Positions 22,128 to 33,795 are shown, numbered from the stretch's first letter. The stretch is 64,000 nt of DNA from Pollenia angustigena (GCA_930367215.1 OV884057.1:198947621-199011620); one strand, 5' to 3'. The notes: generated by a model from the sequence alone, not told the origin. Translations and numbers: made by a program.

Positions 22128-22330
22128 CGGCCATGTCATCAAAGTCACGTGAAAATGAAATCAAACAAATTTTGAAACTCTCCCGTATTCAAAGTTCAAA
22201 AAAATATTTCCTTTTATATACCTGAACTTCTTTTGAATTCAGGAAAAGCTGCGTTGATTTTTACAATAACTCCATTGAAAATCTTCGTCGATTTCAATTT
22301 CACGTGATTTCGTTTTCCATGACATGGCCG
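22128..22330. mobile_element. MITE F with CGGCCATGTCAT ends
   Basis: CGGCCATGTCATCAAAG and the inverse of CGGCCATGTCATGGAAAA bracket 203 bp, with TCACGTGAAA repeated near both ends. The target duplication is unclear. It is nested in the same hAT. Confidence 0.65.
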
Positions 22331-22984
22331 AATATATGTATTTATTTTGAACTGAATTTTCTTAAGTGACCATTATTATATTCGAAATTAATGCAGCCTC
22401 TTCCATGGTTTTGCATCACCATTTGCATTGGGTAGAACTAACAAAATCCGAACCAGTTTTGATAAAGTTTGAAATACAACCTTCTCATTATAGTTATTCC
22501 TTTACCATTTTTATCGAAAAGTGTTCCAGATCCATGTTGCAAAACAAATTAGTTTCACAATTTTCGAAAAATAATTTAATACGATTGTTCTACACTCATA
22601 CAAAAGATCATTGGGGCTTAAGTTAAATTGTAAAGACAATAGTTGAAACTTGTACTCATCTTTTTTGTTCAAAAATATATTCTGGACTTAAGAATTCTAT
22701 TTCTTTAAATGTTAAATCATTATTCAAAATACAATTTTTAGCATTTATTTCGTATACAATGCAATATGAGAAAAAATACCTACATTTTGGCGAATATAAA
22801 AAATCTGTCCGATTTTCCCTACGCTCCTGTTTTAGTAACAAAAAACCAAACATGTAGGGATTTTTCCCTACTTTTGGCAACACTGGTCTAGACGCGCAAT
22901 TTGTATAAAGACGTCACAAAAATGGTCTATGTTTAATATTTTTTTTTTTTTAGAGTGGAGTAAACGTAAATATCGTTACTTTAA

Positions 22985-23130
22985 TATAGAAAATCCCTAA
23001 CTAACGTTTTCCTTACTTTACAGGAGAAGGAAAAAACTTAATAAAAATTATAGTCTTGTAGTCGCGATTTTTATTAAGTTTTTTCCTTCTTCTGTAAAGT
23101 AAGGAAAATGTTAATTAGGGCTTTTCTATA
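22985..23130. repeat. Near-perfect palindrome, 64-base arms
   Basis: The left arm 22985..23048 contains CTTACTTTACAGGAGAAGGA and the right arm 23067..23130 contains its inverse with few changes. The spacer is 18 bases. Transcribed, it would form a long hairpin. Confidence 0.85.
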
Positions 23131-23799
23131 AAGAAACAAGAATTTGATGTAAATAAATAATTACATTTGCTATGACAACCAATTTATTTTAAACTAAAGT
23201 TTTTTTTTTAAAGCTAATTCTACTTCTGCTTCAGCAAAGATTTGTATGAAATTGAAGTATGAAATTGAAGAAGCTTATAATAATTTTATTTAGTTTTGAT
23301 TGCAAATTTTAACGAAATTTTTATTTTAAAAATTATAATAATTACTTATATTGTTTAAGGCAATTGAAAATGTGGGAGGTTAAAGGCCTAACTATAATAT
23401 GCTTCAGTTGGCTTAAGCATTGTGCGAATACATGTGATTCATATGTGTCTGACCATATTGTACTTAAGAAAACTATTTGGTTAATTTTATGAAACTGGTA
23501 TTTGCTTAAGCAAAGTGCGAAATTGATCGCACTTTCCGTATGTTTTGTTTTTGACAAGTAGCAAAACTAGTTTTGTGACCCAAAACATGTAAGTGGAAAC
23601 GTACTTTTAAATTATATTTTGCACAGTTTTATGTTTAGTGGAAATTCCCAGGAAATTGCAAAATATAGATGAAAATAAAAATAATTTAAAAGTGCATAAG
23701 TAGCTTAACTCAAATTAAACTTTTAGTTGCAGCTTAAAAACTATTTTAATATGTATGTATAAAAGAAAACAATATAAGCAAAATAAATAAAACAGTTTA
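23131..23799. other. No recognisable feature
   Basis: AT-rich, apparently single-copy within the window, with no long frame or inverted repeat. Confidence 0.4.
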
Positions 23800-23801
23800 G
23801 T

Positions 23802-24848
23802 TAGTATTGTGGTTATTTTGTTGAACTATTTATGGTTTTTAATCCAAATTTTTAATATTTTTAATTAGGCTTAAGCTCATCAAATTTAATTTTCATTAAA
23901 TTATTTTTATGAAGAAAGGAATTTTACAACATGCAAATTAATTAAAATTTACTGATAATTTTTCATTCTTGACTCAATCTGGGCTCGAACCCAGGCGTTT
24001 TTACGGACGGGTTACCCTGACATTTTTCGATTGCAACCACTCAATCTCCTCAGAGGGCTTGCCGTTTAACACTCGCAGCCATCGACGACTGCTGACGTCA
24101 TTAGTCAAACATCAATCCTTAAACCAAATTGTATTTAACCTTTGGTAGATCGAAATTTGCTTTGAATGATTATTTATTTTAATTTATTTTACATGTTCTT
24201 CCTTTACTTCTGTTTTTTTCGTACTTTTGTCAAGAATTCTTCTTGAAGGTCAAAGTACCTATTTTTGTTTTTTTTTTGTTTTTTCATTTTTTTTTTGTCT
24301 TTCTTTTTCTTGCTGACCTTTTCAGCACAACTTGAAGGACAAATGCAAACATAGAGCTCGTGCCTTAGCTTTAACAATAATTAGTATTGTGGTTATTTTG
24401 TTGAACTATTTATGGTTTTTAATCCAAATTTTTAATATTTTTAATTAGGCAAAAAAGACAAACAAAAAAAAAATTAAAAAACAAAAAAACAAAATATGTA
24501 CTTTGAACTTCAAGAAGAATTCTTGACAAAAGTACGAAAAAAACAGAAGTAAAGGAAGAACATGTAAAATAAATTAAAATAGATAATCATTCAAAGCAAA
24601 TTTCGATCTACCAAAGTTTAAATACAATTTGGTTTAAGGATTGATGTTTGACTAATGACGTCAGCACTCGTCGATGGCTGCGAGTGTTAAGCGGAAAGCC
24701 CTCTGAGGAGATTGAGTGGTTGCAATCGAAACATGTCAGGGTAACCTGTCCGTAAAAACGCCTGGGTTCGAGCCCATATTGAGTCAAGAATGAAAAATTA
24801 TCAGTAAATTTTAATTAATTTTCATGTTGTAAAATTCCTTTCTTCATA
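23802..24848. repeat. 1-kb palindrome of tRNA-like SINE units
   Basis: The arms 23909..24305 and 24453..24848 are inverted copies, each about 396 bases. Each arm holds a tRNA-like core: GATTGAGTGGTTGCAATC forms a D-arm-like stem, and CTGGGTTCGAGCCCA is a T-arm with the B-box GGTTCGAGCCC. The spacer contains a further fragment of the family's 3' part (24380..24450), starting TTAGTATTGTGG. Left of the palindrome the 3' part continues to 23802. Single copies are at 25487..25726 and 52370..52690. Confidence 0.82.
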
Positions 24849-24869
24849 TTTCTTCTACATATATACGTT

Positions 24870-25341
24870 TGGCTCTCAAGCGCTACTGTCTCCGTTACAT
24901 ACATACATACGTATTTTGTTAGTGCCTTTTTATGCACCCAAATTATTGGCTTCATAAAAGAAAACTGTACACCTTTTCCATGTATCCAGGTTATAAGGGT
25001 ATTATACATTTTTTGCAAACTGCGTTCGGCGTAAAATTTGCACCATTTAAATCTTTTTCATCAAAATAATGACAATACGCTGTTTTGAATTCCTCAGTAA
25101 ACAAGTTTTTTCGATCCTGTTTGGCAACTTTTAGGATGATATGACCACAAACGTCACAAAAATCATCAAATTTTGGGCACTTGTTATTTTGAATATTGAA
25201 ATATTCAATGTTCCTCTGGTTTTAGAATGTAATTCACTCTGAACAAAAGGGTTGTTTATTTCACAGCTTTCAAAAACCTAATGAAGAAAAAAAGCACTAA
25301 CCAAATACGTATGTAACGGAGACAGTTGCGCGTGAGAGTAT
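24870..25341. mobile_element. MITE M with long inverted ends
   Basis: The left end has CTACTGTCTCCGTTACATAC and ACGTATTTTGTTAGTGC. The right end has the inverse of CAACTGTCTCCGTTACATAC and ACGTATTTGGTTAGTGC. It abuts the truncated right arm of the SINE palindrome. No coding sequence. Confidence 0.75.
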
Positions 25342-25486
25342 ACATATGTATGTATTAAAGACCTACATGAATGCATTCACTACATCCATAAACAATATCG
25401 ACGAATTAAAAGAATGAACACACAAACACGTTTTGTTACCTGTAACGAACACCCAAGCCTTTGAAACAGTAAAGGACCATAAAATT

Positions 25487-25726
25487 AATTAGTATTGTGG
25501 TTATTTTGTTGAACTATTTATGGTTTTTAATCCAAATTTTTAATATTTTTAATTAGGCTTAAGTTCATCAAATTTAATTTTCATTAAATTATTTTTATGA
25601 AGAAAGGAATTTTTACAACATGAAAATTAATTAAAATTTACTGATAATTTTTCATTCTTGACTCAATCTGGGCTCGAACCCAGGCGTTTTTACGGACAGG
25701 TTACCCTGACATGTTTCGATGCAATC
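25487..25726 (-). mobile_element. SINE-like insertion with 13-bp target duplication
   Basis: GGACCATAAAATT precedes (25474..25486) and follows (25727..25739) this copy. On the minus strand it starts within the D-arm of the tRNA-like core, runs through CTGGGTTCGAGCCCAG and ends AATACTAATT. A long perfect duplication indicates LINE-machinery retroposition, so the family has moved as RNA. This copy is 5'-truncated compared with 52370..52690. Confidence 0.82.
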
Positions 25727-25831
25727 GGACCATAAAATTTGTAAAAAAAAGGTCAGAATAATTTTCGTTTTTATTGCCCACAACAAAAAACATACACAGA
25801 AAACTAAAACCAAAACGGTAACGCTGATATA

Positions 25832-26606
25832 CCCAGTAAAAACTTTACTTACAATCCTACTTTTAATGACTTCAAGAATTCATTACTTTGTAGATTTATT
25901 CGCCACTTTTTGTATTATTAGTCATATATTAAATAATAACTTTATTATTATATCTTAAATATACATTACAAAAAAATTAATATTATTATACGATTTTAAA
26001 TAAATATTAAAGTCAATTTGCAGTATATTCCATTAATATTTGTTAGACATTCGGTAATACTATATAATTTTAACAAAAAATGTGATGTAAGATCAATGGA
26101 AAATCTAAAAATCAATCAAATGTATTTAACAATATACATAAGTGTGTTCCAAAAGTACCCTCACAGTATATTTTTGTTATTAGAACACTAGTAGTTATAT
26201 CGATCTAATGTAAACGATGTTTTTTGACCAACATAACATTAACATTACACACATTTTCATTACCGTGTTAGAGTTAAAAATGATTTTGTGCAGCAAAAAA
26301 ACTCCTTATTAAATGTTTTCTTACATTTCGAAAAATTTATTATTGTGTACACTTTCATGCATATAAGAGCAATTTAAATTTTTGAATTAATTTGCAATAA
26401 CTTATTTTTGGCCTCTTTTTGTAACTATATATTTTTATAAAAATTTGAAGAATAAAAAAACATATTATTTTTTAGGTTATAATAGGCCAAATTATAAAGG
26501 CTTACTTTTGGGACATCTCGAACAAAAATAAGTACGTTTTCCAGTAGAAAAGTAAGTAGTCGGCACGTCAAGTTCTGCTTATTTTGTAAGCAAAGTTTTT
26601 GCTGGG
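25832..26606. mobile_element. MITE U, TA-flanked, 775 bp
   Basis: Ends CCCAGTAAAAACTTTACTTA and the inverse of CCCAGCAAAAACTTTGCTTA are flanked by TA (25830-25831, 26607-26608). Fragments of the family are at 45113..45266 and 50357..50378. No coding sequence. Confidence 0.8.
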
Positions 26607-26779
26607 TAAATTTTCAACCACCATTTCAAGTTAATGAGTAACCCAAAATATTCAAACAAATTGACTGGCACAAAAGAGATATTCCGTACGGTATACCAAG
26701 AGATAACCGTGTTAAAATATAGAAAAAGTGATAAAAATCCACCTTAAACTTACCTTAAATTACACTACTCGAAATTGAC

Positions 26780-27180
26780 ACTTTTAGCTCTTGTTTTCGA
26801 AATATACCGTTATTTCAAAAATGGATGAGGTTGCACGACATATCGACCCCTTTGCGCGAAATTATCGTATGTTACAAAAACCAAATTTTACAGGACAGCC
26901 ATTTCTCTACTTTTCTCTGCTATCACTTGCAATATCAAAATGAAAATATACATTCAATTTTTGGAGCAACAAAGTCGAATTCGCTTACAATATTTTGTCA
27001 GGTGATGTCTCTTCGAATGTTGAACAAGATTGCATCAAAAACTCAACTTACAAAATATTGGCATATACGATAATTTCGCGCACAGGGGTCGTTATGTTCG
27101 CGTTACTCAAAAACGCTTTAGCTTATTGAAAAAACTAAAAAAAAGGAAATTCCGCAATAATATTTCCTTTAAGAAAAGGT
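26780..27180 (-). mobile_element. CACTGTGCT family A fragment, interrupted
   Basis: On the minus strand, CGTTTTTGAGTAACGCGAAC (27095..27125) and GTGCAACCTCATCC plus AACGGTATATTTCGAAAACA (26780..26838) match contiguous sequence in the copies at 37823..38143 and 46436..46722. The CGACCCC element (26838..27098) separates them. The termini of family A are missing here. Confidence 0.7.
26838..27098. mobile_element. CGACCCC inverted-repeat element (family B)
   Basis: Ends ACATATCGACCCCTTTGCGC and the inverse of ACATAACGACCCCTGTGCGC continue into GAAATTATCGTAT, giving about 33-base terminal repeats. It is 261 bp, inserted in a family A copy whose uninterrupted form is visible elsewhere in the window. 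A second, partial copy is at 2414..2498. Confidence 0.8.
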
Positions 27181-27199
27181 TGTATGGTTGAAATTTTAA

Positions 27200-27480
27200 A
27201 TTTATCCGGTACAGCGCGTAGGATGCCCCTAGATGGGTCAAATGTATGACCTACTCCACTTTATTTTTTATATCAACCATTAATTTCTAACATACCCACC
27301 CACTATCTCCATTCCTTAAGGGAGCTCCCATACTAAATGTTCAATGCAGACTAGAAATATATTGAAGAAAAAGTTCCATAAATGCCCAGGAGTCGCCCCT
27401 AGTTTCCTTAACATTTTCTCAAGACATACTTGCCCCTAATCACCACTTTTTAGGGGGGCTCCCATACAAATATTGCGATT
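27200..27480 (+). repeat. Dispersed repeat with GCGCGTAGGATGC
   Basis: CAGCGCGTAGGATGC followed by CCTAGATGGGTCAAATGTAT recurs at 46435..46485. The rest of this stretch is unique within the window. It is non-coding. Confidence 0.5.
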
Positions 27481-27908
27481 TATGAAATTAAGCTATTTAA
27501 AATCGACTTTTGCGAATTAAATCAAAATATGCTAACAGATTTTAATCATTTATGGCTTGTTTTGTTTACACCTTCGTTTTTTATATTAGAAGCCTAACTG
27601 CATTTTTTATGAATTTTTAATAAACAAAAATTTCGAAATTTTGATAAAAACGACTGCGCATATTTCAAAAAAATTACCTTTTTTAAAGGAATTGCGGAAT
27701 TTCGGTTTTTTAGTGATTTCAACCGTTTTTTTTTTATTAGGCGAATCTATGCTGTGCAACCTCCTCCATTTTCGAAATAACGGTATGTCTCGAAAACTAG
27801 AGCTAACCTTAAAAAAACGGTTAGCACCATTAGATACAGCGTACCCGAATTATATTTAAATGCCATGTGCCTAGCTTGCCTATTTTTTCAACTAGCATAG
27901 TGTTAATA
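27480..27908 (+). mobile_element. Family A copy with right end
   Basis: It includes ATTTTAATCATTTATGGCTT, GCGGAATTTCGGTTTTTTAG, GTGCAACCTCCTCCATTTTC and the right end AACTAGCATAGTGT. It aligns with 37823..38143 from the GAATTTCGG block onward and with the inverse of 30115..30530 further left. Confidence 0.7.
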
Positions 27909-28009
27909 ATGCAGCCAACTTGACAAAACTAAGGATGCAGAAGTTCTTATTTTTGGGGCTACTTTCACGTCGAATTCTCAGAGTCGAGACCCAAATCAAT
28001 GAGCTGAAA

Positions 28010-29008
28010 AATGTTGTACTGGTAAATCACATTTCAAAAGAGCGATCAATCATACTGCAAAATTTCGTGAAGATCGGGTTATTATTTACCATAGGCACCA
28101 TATAAAGCTTGCACTGGGGAAACAGTTTCGAACGCCTACAATCGTAACAAATACTAGTTCTGCAATGAATGCTGTTAAATTTCGTCCATAACAGTTTAGT
28201 ACCTCTAAAACCGTAACGAATAATGTTTTTGTACCAGAATGTGGTCATTCGTAGTTTCATAAGATTTTAAATCGCAATGGAAAATGTCGCACAAATCGGT
28301 CTATAATTTACCTTATTCCCCATATAATGCCAACTCTGCCAAATTATTCAAATTCGCCTAAAACCATAGCCGATTAAAATTGATTTTATTTATTTATTAA
28401 AAATTTAGTTAATATATTAATGTTTGTACTAAATATGTGTAAGCTATAGCAACTTGGCCTTAAGCTAAGCAGATATACATAAATGTTGTGGTAAAATTTG
28501 GTCCAATTTAGCTTCATATGGCCAGAAACAAAACCATGAAACTTTGTAATAATCGGTCCATAATTAACCTTAGGTCTCTTGTTAAGCAGCCTTCTGAAAC
28601 CCACTTTAAAACTATAAAACACTATAACAAATTTCACTACTCAAACCCCGAAAACACTCTACAGTGTTTCCAAAATAAACTCCCATCTCGAAAAAAAATT
28701 TCAGTTCGGCTTAAACTATTATGAATAATGAAATTTTACTCAAGTTTGATCAAATCGATTTCATATGATTCATATGTTTAGAAATAAAAGCATAAAGCTC
28801 TCTGATTGTCGGTCAATAATATTAAACATATCGCACTTGTTCAACAATTCTGTTTTAACTCAAAATTTAAACATTTTTAGTAGAAGAAAACCCATTTTTA
28901 AAATTACACTAGGGGCATAAGTTAAAGAGTTTTTCAACCAACTGTTTATAACTGTCGGTGGAGGGTATCAAAGATTCGGCACAGCCGAATAAATCACTCT
29001 TACTTGTT
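28010..29008 (+). repeat. Family H copy, right end intact
   Basis: It contains diverged 153-bp-type units (AAATTTCGTGAAGATCGG, CAGTTTAGTACCTCTAAAAC) and ends GTGGAGGGTATCAAAG, hairpin ATTCGGCACAGCCGAAT (28974..28990), then CACTCTTACTTG. The ATACCCTCC left end is not seen. Confidence 0.7.
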
Positions 29009-29472
29009 TTTATATACTTTCGTATATGTGTATGTATTTTGCTCTTTTTTATTTAAAGTTTCTTTATTGACTTTTTTGTTTTGTTAGACACAGAAATATT
29101 AACTGGAAAATAAAAAATATATATTTCTTGGCCTTGACAAGAGATTTTTTTAACTTAAATTTGCTAAAAGTTCATTCTACTCAATCGAATGTGATCACTG
29201 AAGTGTGTTCTTTAACTGTAATAATCAATATTTATATTGAAATCCAGGTTCAGAAGAAAATTTTTCTATTTTTTCTCTTAGCAAACTTGATAAGCAGTTT
29301 ACTTGTTATTTTCAGTCTGTCATAAATAAGACTAAAAGTTTTTGGTGCTTCATCATTCATTAATTTTTATTTTGAATAATAAAAAATAAAAATGTTTATT
29401 TTACTTAATGTACAAAAATTAAATTGAATAAAGTTTTAAAGAGATCAATGTAACATTTAACTAATTTATCAC
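29009..29472. other. No recognisable feature
   Basis: AT-rich single-copy sequence. A 65-codon frame at 29128..29325 has a hydrophobic C-terminus but no recognisable family, start context or splice sites. Confidence 0.35.
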
Positions 29473-29475
29473 TTA

Positions 29476-29601
29476 GGGCCATTATTATAACTTGGCGTTA
29501 GCTGTTATCCGACAGTTAACAGACGCTTTTTGACAGATAACACATTATTATCTGTCAATTTAATCTTAACTTTAGCTAACTTCAAGTTGTAATAATGGCC
29601 C
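29476..29601. mobile_element. 126-bp MITE, TTA duplication
   Basis: Ends GGGCCATTATTATAACTTG and the inverse of GGGCCATTATTACAACTTG are flanked by TTA (29473-29475, 29602-29604). Inner blocks GTTAGCT and TGACAGATAA are also inverted. It looks PIF/Harbinger-type by duplication length. Confidence 0.85.
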
Positions 29602-29604
29602 TTA

Positions 29605-30114
29605 ATTTAATTCAGATGTGCCAATTTAGCTTTTTTTAAAATAATAAAGTGGTCTGTTTTAAATAAAAAAAAGAAAGTAAGAACGCAATATTCAGCTGTG
29701 CCAAATCTTTTATACCCTCAGCCAATAGTTAGTGTAAAATAGACTGGTCGCATCTTGTATGGGATTTTGTTTTTTTAAATTTAATTGTTTGCGCTGCTTA
29801 AAATATGAGGTTTGGTGTAAGAAATCATGATCTAATTTTTCAGGTCAATCCGACGGTGCCTAGCCGTGCCGGGTGGGGCCCAAAGTTCCCCATATTATAA
29901 AAAAACATCTTTTCTATCAGATCTTTATAGTTACACTAGTTGAAAAGCCGAAAATCAAAAATATGGCTTCATTACGATCTTCCGCAGAGAAAGTACTTCC
30001 AGTGTGCAAAATTTCAGCTTCCTATGTCATCAGATGGCTTCAGAAAGTTGCGGAAAGAATAGGACATACGTGCAAACATCCTGGCATACTAAGAAATTAT
30101 ATTTTGTATAGATT
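29605..30114. other. Unclassified, repeat traces
   Basis: It includes TATACCCTC near 29712, reminiscent of family H, and a GC-rich patch GCCTAGCCGTGCCGGGTGGG at about 29860. A 92-codon frame at 29873..30151 runs into family A sequence and is not supported as a gene. Confidence 0.35.
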
Positions 30115-30530
30115 GATCAACATATGTTCGCGCAACTCAAAAACGCTTTAGCTTATTGAAAAACTAAAAAAACCGAAATTACGCAATAAAATTTACTTTA
30201 AGAAAGGTAAAACGTTTTTCTTATATGCGCAGTCGTTTTAGAAGCACAATTTTTTATTAAAATTTCGGAATTTTTGTTTTTAAAAATTCATAAAAAATTG
30301 AAAAATGCAGCTCTTCTTCTAATTTTATGCAGACATATAAAAAACAACATTGCAAACAAAACAAGCTATAAATGATTAAAATCTGTAGACAACTTTTGAT
30401 TTTATGTATTCACAAAAGATGTGACGGTTTAATAAAATTCTTAAATTAATTAAAATTTTTCGTCTTTTGTGAATACATAAAATCAAAAGTTGTAAACAGA
30501 TTAATCATTTATAGCTTGTTTTGTTTGCAA
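30115..30530 (-). mobile_element. Family A copy carrying a foldback
   Basis: On the minus strand this matches 27480..27740: AAAGCGTTTTTGAGTTGCGC, TAATTTCGGTTTTT and the ATCATTTATAGCTTG block. The segment 30352..30419 is inverted at 30463..30530 (GACAACTTTTGATTTTATGT and inverse), so the copy forms a hairpin with about 68-base arms and a 43-base loop. Confidence 0.72.
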
Positions 30531-31069
30531 GATTAGGCGTTCTAAAGTGTTTTATGAGAGTGGCCTTTAAATGGAGGCTTTGGTAAATTATAAACCGATC
30601 TCCATGAAATTAGGTAGTGTGATTTCTTGGCATATACATAGAATTTGTTCAAAATGACGAATTTTTTAGGAATAAAATTTTAGTTTTTTTTTTGTTCTGT
30701 ATTCGGGTCCATTACTCTCATATTACAGAACCAATTATGCTAACTTTTATTGCCTTAGGCAAACTAGAATTTTAAACCCAAATTGGTATTTTTTCAGTAA
30801 TTCGGGAGTGAGCGTGATTTTTATAGATTATATTGTTACGTTACCGCTATTCAATAACGTTTTGGTTTATTTCCTTTATAATAACCCGTTTCGGGTTCTT
30901 TAATTGGAATTTAAATAGAACTTAATCAACACAACACTTTAATTTATAACACTTATTTATTAACTGCCGTTTTCAAAAAAAAATAAAATAGATTTGAAAT
31001 GTATTTCAAGAGACATTTTTATGAAAATTTAGCCTTAAAACACATTTCAAACTTGGTTTATTTTTTATG
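30531..31069. other. Diverged family H-like and unique sequence
   Basis: The phrase TGGTAAATTATAAACCGATC near 30580 is an inverted relic of the family H unit. The remainder is AT-rich with no gene. Confidence 0.4.
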
Positions 31070-31768
31070 AATACATTTTTTTAGGGCTAGAAATTACACT
31101 GTTAAATTTCGTGAAGATTGGTGCATAATTTACCAAAGGCCCCATATAAACCCTACTCCCGGGAAACAGTTTATTACGCCTTAAACCGTAATAAATAATG
31201 CTATCAGAATAAAATTTAATATGTACTTCACAGTTTTATAGGAGTAGAAATAACACCAATAAATTTCGTCCATAACTTACTAAAGGCCCCATATAAAGCT
31301 CACTCTAGTAAATTAATGAAATACGCCTAAACCCGTATCAGATATAGATATTGCGGTTAAATTTCTTGCAAAGTAGCTTCATATGGCCAGAAAAATGTCA
31401 TGCATGTCATCTAATTTACCTTAGATCCCATATTTAGCAGCCTTCTTAAATTCACTGTAAACGCTATAACTAATTTCAATGCTGTATTGAAATTTAGGTT
31501 TTTTAATACTCTGCAGAATTTTAGGATGATTGGTTCGTAGCGTACTATGGCTCTAATGTTAATTCCCCTCCTGAAAAACATTTCAATTCGGCTTTAAATT
31601 TTCTGATTTTCGGTCAATAATTTTATATACCAATTTTAACGCTGACGTCAGTTTCTATAAAGATTAATTAGTAACAAATATATATCATATAGATATCACT
31701 CTGAAATATTCAAACTGCCGGTGGAGCGTATCAAAGATTCGGCATAGCCGAATATAGCACTCTAATTG
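31070..31768 (+). repeat. Family H copy, right part
   Basis: It has units TAGAAATTACACTGTTAAAT and GGCCCCATATAAACCCTACT, ending CGGTGGAGCGTATCAAAG, hairpin ATTCGGCATAGCCGAAT and CACTCTAATTG. The left end is absent. Confidence 0.72.
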
Positions 31769-32519
31769 TTTTTTTTTTTTTGTTTGCATGAAAAAACTTT
31801 AACTTAAAATGTCATATACTTATTTCCCTTCTGCATTTTTTTTGCAGTTGATAAGAGCAGCTAAGTTAAAATTGAAAACTCTAAAATAGATTTCGTTTTT
31901 AAAAAATTTAAAATTCTCTTTGCGATAACTTTCTTGTTTTTGTAACAGAAGAAAATGAAGATATAGTTTTAAGAAATACAAGAAGTACACACAGAAAAAT
32001 ATTCCAATGTTAAATTAATATGGCGCAATGTCGATTGAAAATCAAAGTAAATTTTTGCTAAAGATAGCTTTTTTTTTTAAATTGTTTGACATTCATTTTA
32101 AATGAAAAATTATTGATATAATTTTAAATCAAGAGTTTTAATATTGTTCTCTGTTAAATTAACATTGTTTAATATTGAAGCCAGAAAAAACTGTTGTACT
32201 TGTTTTGTGTAAAAATAACAACTACAACACTACCAGTAGGAAGACATACATTTTTTTATTTTCATGTTAAAAAAAAATAAAAAACTCCCGAATTATATTT
32301 GTTAAAATTTTTTAGTTAAATATATAAAGTAAATAGAATGATGACAAAACCATATTGGGCATCTAGGCTGGTGTCTTTATAATAATTAGTACCTACATAA
32401 TTAGTACATACATACAAACAAAGCAGAATACAACAAAAGTGAAACACGCGTAATAAGAAAATTAATCAGCCCAATTATGAATAAAAATTACCCGGGAGTT
32501 TTTTCATTTTCCCATTATC

Positions 32520-33795
32520 ATACCCTCCAACACCACAAGTGCTCATTGAGGATGTACTTCATTTCTCATTCCGTGATGAACTTTTTTTAATTCTCATCTA
32601 AGACCCAATAAAGTGTATAAATTCTGGGTTTATGAGAAGTTTTAAGTCGATTTATTCAGGTCCGTCTGTCTGTGCGTCTGTTGAAAACACGCTAACTTTC
32701 GAAAAACTTAAAGGAAAAAAACAATATTGGTTTAAAATTATTTCCAGTTATCCTAAGCAGTTTTGGCTAGAAATCCAGCAAAATCTTTTCAGTAGGGTCG
32801 GAGTTATAAATTAAAATGTGGACCAACCACCCTAAAAAATTGGATCATTTTGTTACAAAAACTCACAATAATAGTGACTGTATGCACATATTTATATGAG
32901 ATTATGCACAAATTCGTTCTTTATGACTAACTCGAAATCATACCACAAAATGTTGTGAAGATTGGTCTATACAGTACTTTTCGCTTATAGTCACATCCTT
33001 AAGTTGCAACCATAACGTGGACTATATCGCTAATGTGACTATAAGGCTAATTCACATGTATGCCACTATGACGCATATAACCGAATTCGAATATAATAAA
33101 GTTATGTAAATAAAGGAAATAAAAAATTCATTTAAATTACACCGTCATCAGGCTTATGGTTTTACAACAGAGTTGCATACTGTTTAAAAAATAGTTAAAA
33201 TAATAACAAGATATTTCATAACTGATACCAACGGCAAAAACTAATTTTTTACGAGTAGAGAGTTGATGACAAGAATTAAATGATTTAGTTCATTCTTTCT
33301 TTGGCCAGCTTTTTGATTCGAAAACTAAAAATAACTTAGTAAATTTTGCTAATGGGACTATAACGCCATTAATATGCTTTACTTATCCCTTTGATGACTG
33401 TTGATGGATGGCATATATGGCAAATGTGCTTATATCGCTAAATGGACTATAACGTTTATACTTTATATTAAATTAACTTATAGCGGCAAAATAAACAGAT
33501 AAAATGGACTATATTGCTAATGTGACTATAAGCGTTGTGACTATAAACGAAAAGTACTGTAATTTACTAAAGGCCCCATACAAAGCCCACACTCGACAAA
33601 CACCTAAGTATACCCAAAACCATAACAATTAATGCTATTGTAATAAATATAGGTAAATACAGTTTTATATGACTTAAAATAACACTGTCAAGATTAGTCC
33701 ATAATCTACCACAGGTTCCATATAAGTCCCACTTCTGAAATATTCTAGCTGCCGGTGTAAGGTGTAAGAGATTCGGCCCTGCTGAATACAGTCAC
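32520..33795 (+). repeat. Family H copy, interrupted
   Basis: It begins ATACCCTCCAACACC, has the GTCCGTCTGTCTGTGCGTCTG tract shortly after, and ends near 33790 with GATTCGGCCCTGCTGAAT, a hairpin weakened by mutations. The 32972..33559 element breaks its GGTCCATAATTTAC unit. Confidence 0.75.
32972..33559. mobile_element. TA-flanked MITE, CAGTACTTTTCG ends
   Basis: CAGTACTTTTCGCTTATAGT and the inverse of CAGTACTTTTCGTTTATAGT bracket 588 bp, with TA duplicated (32970-32971, 33560-33561). Removing it restores the family H phrase GGTC-TA-ATTTACTAAAGG. GACTATA phrases recur inside in both directions. It is Tc1/mariner-type by duplication. Confidence 0.88.

Larger units (their letters stand above)
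21360..22885. mobile_element. Non-autonomous hAT, 8-bp duplication GTCTAGAC
   Basis: The left end CTGTGTTGCCA and the inverse right end CAGTGTTGCCA are hAT-type termini. The 8-bp target duplication GTCTAGAC is perfect (21352..21359 and 22886..22893). Both subterminal regions carry repeated CCCTAC phrases. No transposase remains. MITE E and MITE F have inserted inside. Confidence 0.88.

Noticed and set aside
24000..24020. tRNA gene suggested by the GGTTCGAGCCC T-arm
   Set aside because: The acceptor stem does not pair and the anticodon arm is poor; the same sequence recurs four times with flanks and a target duplication, so it is a SINE-like repeat.
31925..31987. Possible short exon after TTTTTGTAACAG
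   Set aside because: Only one of three frames is open for a dozen codons, the donor GTACAC is weak, and element Z1 begins immediately after; not enough to call a host exon.
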